DNA of 64,000 bases from Pararheinheimera marina. Its GTDB lineage: Bacteria; Pseudomonadota; Gammaproteobacteria; Enterobacterales; Alteromonadaceae. A model generated the notes under the pieces. The model did no database searches. It was given only the letters and a program-made list of their open reading frames with translations, and was not told where the DNA came from. Of this stretch, positions 60,755 through 64,000 are shown in pieces; the stretch's first letter is position 1, and every line of letters starts with the position of its first letter. The stretch spans positions 88,299 to 152,298 of the forward strand of contig NZ_JBHSGB010000009.1 in assembly GCF_042654345.1 (NCBI RefSeq), in the 5' to 3' direction. Both the position numbers and the translations under genes were made by a program.

Positions 60755-61708
60755 ATGACTCAACAACAAGTCCCTACGTTGGACATCAGACGGTTTGCCA
60801 CCGACAAAGACAACTTTGTTGCCGAAATTGGCAAGGCCTACACTGAGTTTGGATTCTGCGGCATTAGTGGCCACGGCATTCCAGATGAAGTGGTGGACAA
60901 CACCTACAAAGCAATTAAGAAGTTCTTTGCGTTGCCGACTGAAGTGAAACGGGCTTATCACGTACCAGGCCAAGGCGGCGCACGTGGTTACACGGGGTTT
61001 GGTGTTGAGAAAGCGAAAGACAGTAATCACCCGGATTTAAAGGAGTTCTGGCATGTAGGCCGTGAACTGTCAGGTCCTGCGCCGCATGAGTGCCTGTATC
61101 CAAATTTGTGGCCAACTGAAGTGCCAGAGTTTAAAAAAGCGACCTACGACTTATATCTGGCCCTGGAACAGTTAGGTACTCAGGTGCTGCGTGCTTTGGC
61201 GTTATTTCTTCACCAGGATGAATACTACTTTGATAACAAAGTAAATTACGGCAATTCTATTTTGCGGCCAATCCACTATCCGCCAATTCAGGATACGTCG
61301 ACTCAGTCGATTCGCGCTGGACAGCATGAAGATATCAACCTGATTACCTTACTGGTGGGGTCACATGAATCGGGTCTTGAGATCCTGCGTCGTGATGGCA
61401 GTTGGCTGCCGGTGACCACTATCGAAGGAACTATTGTGGTGAACATTGGGGATATGTTGCAGCGCCTGACCAACCATGTGTTGCCTTCAACTACTCACCG
61501 TGTAGTGAACCCTGCCGGATCTGCAGCCGGTCAGCCGCGTTATTCTATTCCGTTTTTTATGCATCCGAACCCGGATTTTGTCATCGAAACACTGCCAAGC
61601 TGTATTTCTGCAGAGCAGCCGAATCGGTATCCCCAGTCAATCAATTCCAATGATTACTTACTGCAGCGTTTAGAAGAAATTGGTTTGCTGAAAAAGGCAA
61701 AATACTGA
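60755..61708 (+). CDS. Isopenicillin N synthase-family 2OG-Fe(II) oxygenase
   Basis: A 317-residue non-haem iron oxygenase. N-terminal DIOX_N-type domain (YTEFGFCGISGHGIPDEVVDN), then a double-stranded beta-helix with the iron ligands His191 and Asp193 in GQHEDINLITLL and His248 in THRVVNP, and the 2-oxoglutarate/cosubstrate motif R262-Y-S264. The family is broad and the substrate cannot be told. It starts 17 bases after the transporter stop, so co-transcription with the nucleoside transporter is likely. Confidence 0.85.
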   Translation: MTQQQVPTLDIRRFATDKDNFVAEIGKAYTEFGFCGISGHGIPDEVVDNTYKAIKKFFALPTEVKRAYHVPGQGGARGYTGFGVEKAKDSNHPDLKEFWHVGRELSGPAPHECLYPNLWPTEVPEFKKATYDLYLALEQLGTQVLRALALFLHQDEYYFDNKVNYGNSILRPIHYPPIQDTSTQSIRAGQHEDINLITLLVGSHESGLEILRRDGSWLPVTTIEGTIVVNIGDMLQRLTNHVLPSTTHRVVNPAGSAAGQPRYSIPFFMHPNPDFVIETLPSCISAEQPNRYPQSINSNDYLLQRLEEIGLLKKAKY

Positions 61709-61723
61709 GTTTGTGCGTAACGT

Positions 61724-61753
61724 AAAAGGGCGAACAGGGTTCGCCCTTTTTTA
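61724..61753 (+). terminator. Terminator after the oxygenase gene
   Basis: AAAAGGGCGAAC, loop AGG, GTTCGCCCTTTT, then T run. Confidence 0.88.
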
Positions 61754-61839
61754 TGAGTAAAATCAGCCCTGCAGATCGGCACTGCTGCTGAACATTTCAG
61801 CAGTCAGTCGAAAAAACTCAGAAATTTTGCATTGCTTGG

Positions 61840-61866
61840 TTGACGAGTTGGCTTGTGACGCATAAT
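61840..61866 (+). promoter_or_regulatory. Promoter of the tRNA-Leu pair
   Basis: TTGACG at 61840 and CATAAT at 61861 (15-base spacer) or TAATAT at 61863 (17-base spacer), then a GC-rich GCACGCCG before the first tRNA. Confidence 0.55.
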
Positions 61867-61889
61867 ATGCACGCCGTCAGCGACGCTTG

Positions 61890-61974
61890 GCCGCGGTGGT
61901 GGAATTGGTAGACACACTAGCTTCAGGTGTTAGCGCTTCACGGCGTGGGGGTTCGAGTCCCCCCCCCGGCACCA
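61890..61974 (+). tRNA. tRNA-Leu (anticodon CAG), copy 1
   Basis: Class II tRNA with anticodon loop TTCAGGT, variable arm around TTCACGG, T-arm GGGGGTTCGAGTCCCCC, discriminator A and CCA. The acceptor stem GCCGCGG/CCCCGGC has one C-C mismatch (positions 5 and 68). Confidence 0.96.
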
Positions 61975-62002
61975 AAAGTCGCAGACAAAAAAATTAGATG
62001 TT

Positions 62003-62087
62003 GCCGCGGTGGTGGAATTGGTAGACACACTAGCTTCAGGTGTTAGCGCTTCACGGCGTGGGGGTTCGAGTCCCCCCCCCGGCACCA
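62003..62087 (+). tRNA. tRNA-Leu (anticodon CAG), copy 2
   Basis: Identical over all 85 bases to copy 1, 28 bases downstream. Same acceptor-stem mismatch. Confidence 0.96.
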
Positions 62088-62202
62088 ACTCTAATTTAAT
62101 CAGATTTCCTCTTATTTAATCTCTATTTATTCTTTTCGTCGTTTACAGAATTCTCAGTCACATCTATGGTTTAGCTAATCATTTTCCTGATTAGTTGCTC
62201 TT

Positions 62203-63831
62203 ATGCTGTCCCATCTGACCATAAAAAACCGTCTTCTTAGTATTTTAATCGTCGCAGTTATCGGACAAATTTTGCTGTGCTTTTTAGTACTGTCCGGGCT
62301 GAAAACCAATGTGCTTGAAGAAAAGCGTTTGTCGACTCAATACCTGGCTCAGGTAGCAACGAATATTGTCGCGTCTTATCATTCCAAAGCCACCCAGGGT
62401 GAACTGAGCGAAGTTCAGGCGAAAGCCTTGGCGCTGAAAGCCTTGCAAGACATCCGGTATAAAGAGGACGACTACTACTTTGTGATCGATCAGCAGGTGA
62501 ATATGTTGATGCATCCATTTCGTCCCGATTTAAACGGCAAGAGCGTTGCCGATTTTAAAGATAAAGAAGGGCGTCTTCTATTTAAGGATATGGCCGATGG
62601 CGTGCTGGATGATGGTGAACATAGCGTCTTCTATAACTGGCCCAAACCTGGGGCAACCGACCCGGTTCCCAAAATCACTCATGTCGAGCTTTTTAAACCT
62701 TGGGGCTGGATTGTCGGTACCGGCATTTATGTAGATGATGTCGATACCGCCTTTTATCAGGTGATGATAAAACTTGTAGGCTTAGCCGTTCTAATCATCC
62801 TCGTGCTGACCGTTATAAGCTGGCTTGTTTCCCGTTCGGTTGTAGTTCCGTTAACTAAGGTCGTGGACGCGATGCATGATATCGCCAGAGGGGAAGGTGA
62901 CCTAACGGTGCGACTGACTTACCAGGGACAGGATGAGCTGGGTAAGTTGGTGTCTTCTTTTAATCTCTTTGTCGGCAAAATTGCTGTTTTAATTAAATCG
63001 GTGGGAGAGACCGCCGTTTCGCTGAATCAAAATGCTGATCAGGCCAGTCAAATCGCGACCCAGATTAATCATGAAGGCAGCCAGCAGCGACAGGAAACAG
63101 ATATGGTCGCAACTGCTATTACTGAAATGAGCTCAGCTATATCGGAAGTTGCCCAAAGTGCTGAACTTGCCAATCGTGAAACTGAGCAAGTCGGGCAATT
63201 GACTAGTCAGGGCTTACAGTTAATGCAGAATACAGTGAAGAGTATTGAAAGCCAGCGTGAAACCATTGAACAAAGTGCTGAAGTTGCGCAATCGTTGTAT
63301 CAGGCATCGCAGAACATCAATCAGGTGCTGAGTATCATTAACCAGCTCGCTGACCAGACTAATTTGCTTGCACTAAATGCCGCTATAGAAGCTGCCAGAG
63401 CTGGCGAGCACGGACGCGGTTTTTCTGTAGTGGCTGATGAAGTCCGTACGCTTGCATACCGTACTCAACAATCCACTCAGGAAATTGCCTCTATTATTAC
63501 CCAGCTGCAGAATGATACGCAGCGAATGACCACTTCTGTTCAGCTAAGCCAAACCTCTGCGCAGCAAAATATAGAATGAGCCGATCAGGTCCAGCAGGCG
63601 TTAACTACTATTAGTCAGTCGATGACTCAGATAGCCGACATGAATGCACATATAGCTACTGCAGCAGAGCAGCAAAGTGCTGTCGCCTCTGAAGTCGACA
63701 AAAACGTACATACCATGAGTGATTTGGTGCACCAGACGGCTAATACTATTAGTCGATGTGATGAATCCACCCGCCAGCTCCATCGACTTAGCCAGGATCT
63801 GCAACAACTCGTAAGCCAATTTAAGGTTTAA
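62203..63831 (+). pseudogene. Methyl-accepting chemotaxis protein interrupted by an in-frame TGA
   Basis: Membrane chemoreceptor: first membrane segment (LSILIVAVIGQILLCFLVLSGL, residues 11-32), a single-Cache sensing domain (DDYYFVIDQQVNMLMHPFRP; ELFKPWGWIVGTGIYVDDVD), second segment (VGLAVLIILVLTVISWLVS), HAMP, and the signalling tip QTNLLALNAAIEAARAGEHG. The frame meets TGA at 63577-63579 after residue 458 and then continues open in the same frame for 84 residues (ADQVQQALTTISQSM onward, ending QQLVSQFKV) to a normal stop. The missing part is the descending arm of the signalling hairpin, so the short product is probably non-functional or altered. A single-base change such as CGA to TGA would explain it. 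Sequencing error is possible. Confidence 0.85.
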
Positions 63832-63841
63832 CTCCGATTAA

Positions 63842-63861
63842 ATTGGCTGATATCAGCCAAT
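63842..63861. repeat. Perfect 20-base palindrome after the chemoreceptor gene
   Basis: ATTGGCTGATATCAGCCAAT, with no central loop and no following T run. It may act as a weak terminator or a protein-binding site. Confidence 0.4.
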
Positions 63862-63927
63862 AAATGAACGTTTCGTTCGTTTGTTGAGCGGTTGAGCGTC
63901 ATTATCATCAAAATGTCACTTTAGCGC

Positions 63928-63955
63928 TTGCGTAAAGTTCTGGGGCCCCTATAAT
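63928..63955 (+). promoter_or_regulatory. Strong stable-RNA-type promoter pointing out of the window
   Basis: TTGCGT at 63928, 16-base spacer, TATAAT at 63950, then GCGCGCC, a GC-rich discriminator typical of rRNA P1 promoters. The next 40 bases (GACGGGGTGAAGCGAAAGCG and onward) have no start codon with a ribosome site. Possibly the leader of an rRNA operon starting beyond base 64000. Confidence 0.5.
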
Positions 63956-64000
63956 GCGCGCCATGCCGACGGGGTGAAGCGAAAGCGACTCTGGTGGTGA

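Noticed and set aside
61890..62087. C-C mismatch at acceptor pair 5-68 in both tRNA-Leu genes, suggesting pseudo-tRNAs
   Set aside because: As I recall, E. coli tRNA-Leu(CAG) also has a mismatch at this pair, both copies are identical, and all other elements are intact, so they are probably functional.
1..64000. Prophage, insertion sequence, CRISPR, toxin-antitoxin or defence system
   Set aside because: No transposase, integrase, Cas, restriction-modification or toxin-antitoxin family was recognisable in any plausible reading frame.

Overview
The window is typical gammaproteobacterial chromosome, most like Rheinheimera and its relatives in or near the Alteromonadales. That placement is an inference from gene content and neighbourhoods (srmB/trmN, recX-alaS-lysC-csrA-tRNA, holD-rimI-prfC, the rpsP-rimM-trmD-rplS operon, ypjD/ffh, aroF-tyrA), not from a database search. 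Nearly all of it is dense housekeeping sequence. I see no prophage, insertion sequence, CRISPR array or integron.

Layout. 1-9.6 kb: 3' part of gsk, a DUF5916-type outer-membrane protein, srmB divergent from trmN-ycaQ, yqhA and a secreted S46 dipeptidyl-peptidase. 9.7-16.5 kb: a membrane protein, recX, alaS, lysC, csrA, a tRNA-Ser and two identical tRNA-Arg genes, then about 450 bp packed with hairpins and a CBS protein. 16.6-31.8 kb: tRNA-Trp, holD-rimI, prfC, argS, pdxH-tatD, smp/serB, a hydrolase, a large two-PilZ protein, radA, bamD, rluD-pgeF. 31.8-42.8 kb: clpB with a sigma-32-like promoter, an Aer-like chemoreceptor, a CBS protein, gshA, an SLT lipoprotein, a CorC-type protein, ypjD, ffh. 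42.8-51.2 kb: rpsP-rimM-trmD-rplS, a DnaJ-related gene, a ThrE-type exporter, an HTH-receiver regulator, a DUF3135 gene, aroF-tyrA, mtgA. 51.4-64 kb: a large Orn/Lys/Arg decarboxylase, a secreted phosphodiesterase-fold enzyme, an Oar-like TonB receptor, udk, a CNT nucleoside transporter, a 2OG-Fe(II) oxygenase, two identical tRNA-Leu genes, a chemoreceptor gene broken by an in-frame TGA, and at the very end a strong stable-RNA-type promoter pointing out of the window.

Functional themes: translation and its quality control (alaS, argS, prfC, rimI, rluD, trmD, trmN, rimM, ribosomal proteins, ffh, tRNAs), envelope biogenesis (bamD, mtgA, pgeF, SLT lipoprotein), chorismate-to-tyrosine synthesis, and a possible extracellular nucleic acid or nucleoside scavenging stretch (secreted nuclease-fold enzyme, TonB receptor, Udk, CNT transporter).

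The least explained signal is the modular hairpin array at 15.6-16.05 kb downstream of the tRNA cluster. Its modules keep loop sequences while stem sequences change on both sides together. Other points for a second look are the TGA inside the chemoreceptor at 63577, the three AGTATCA motifs before the HTH-receiver gene, and recX standing without recA.
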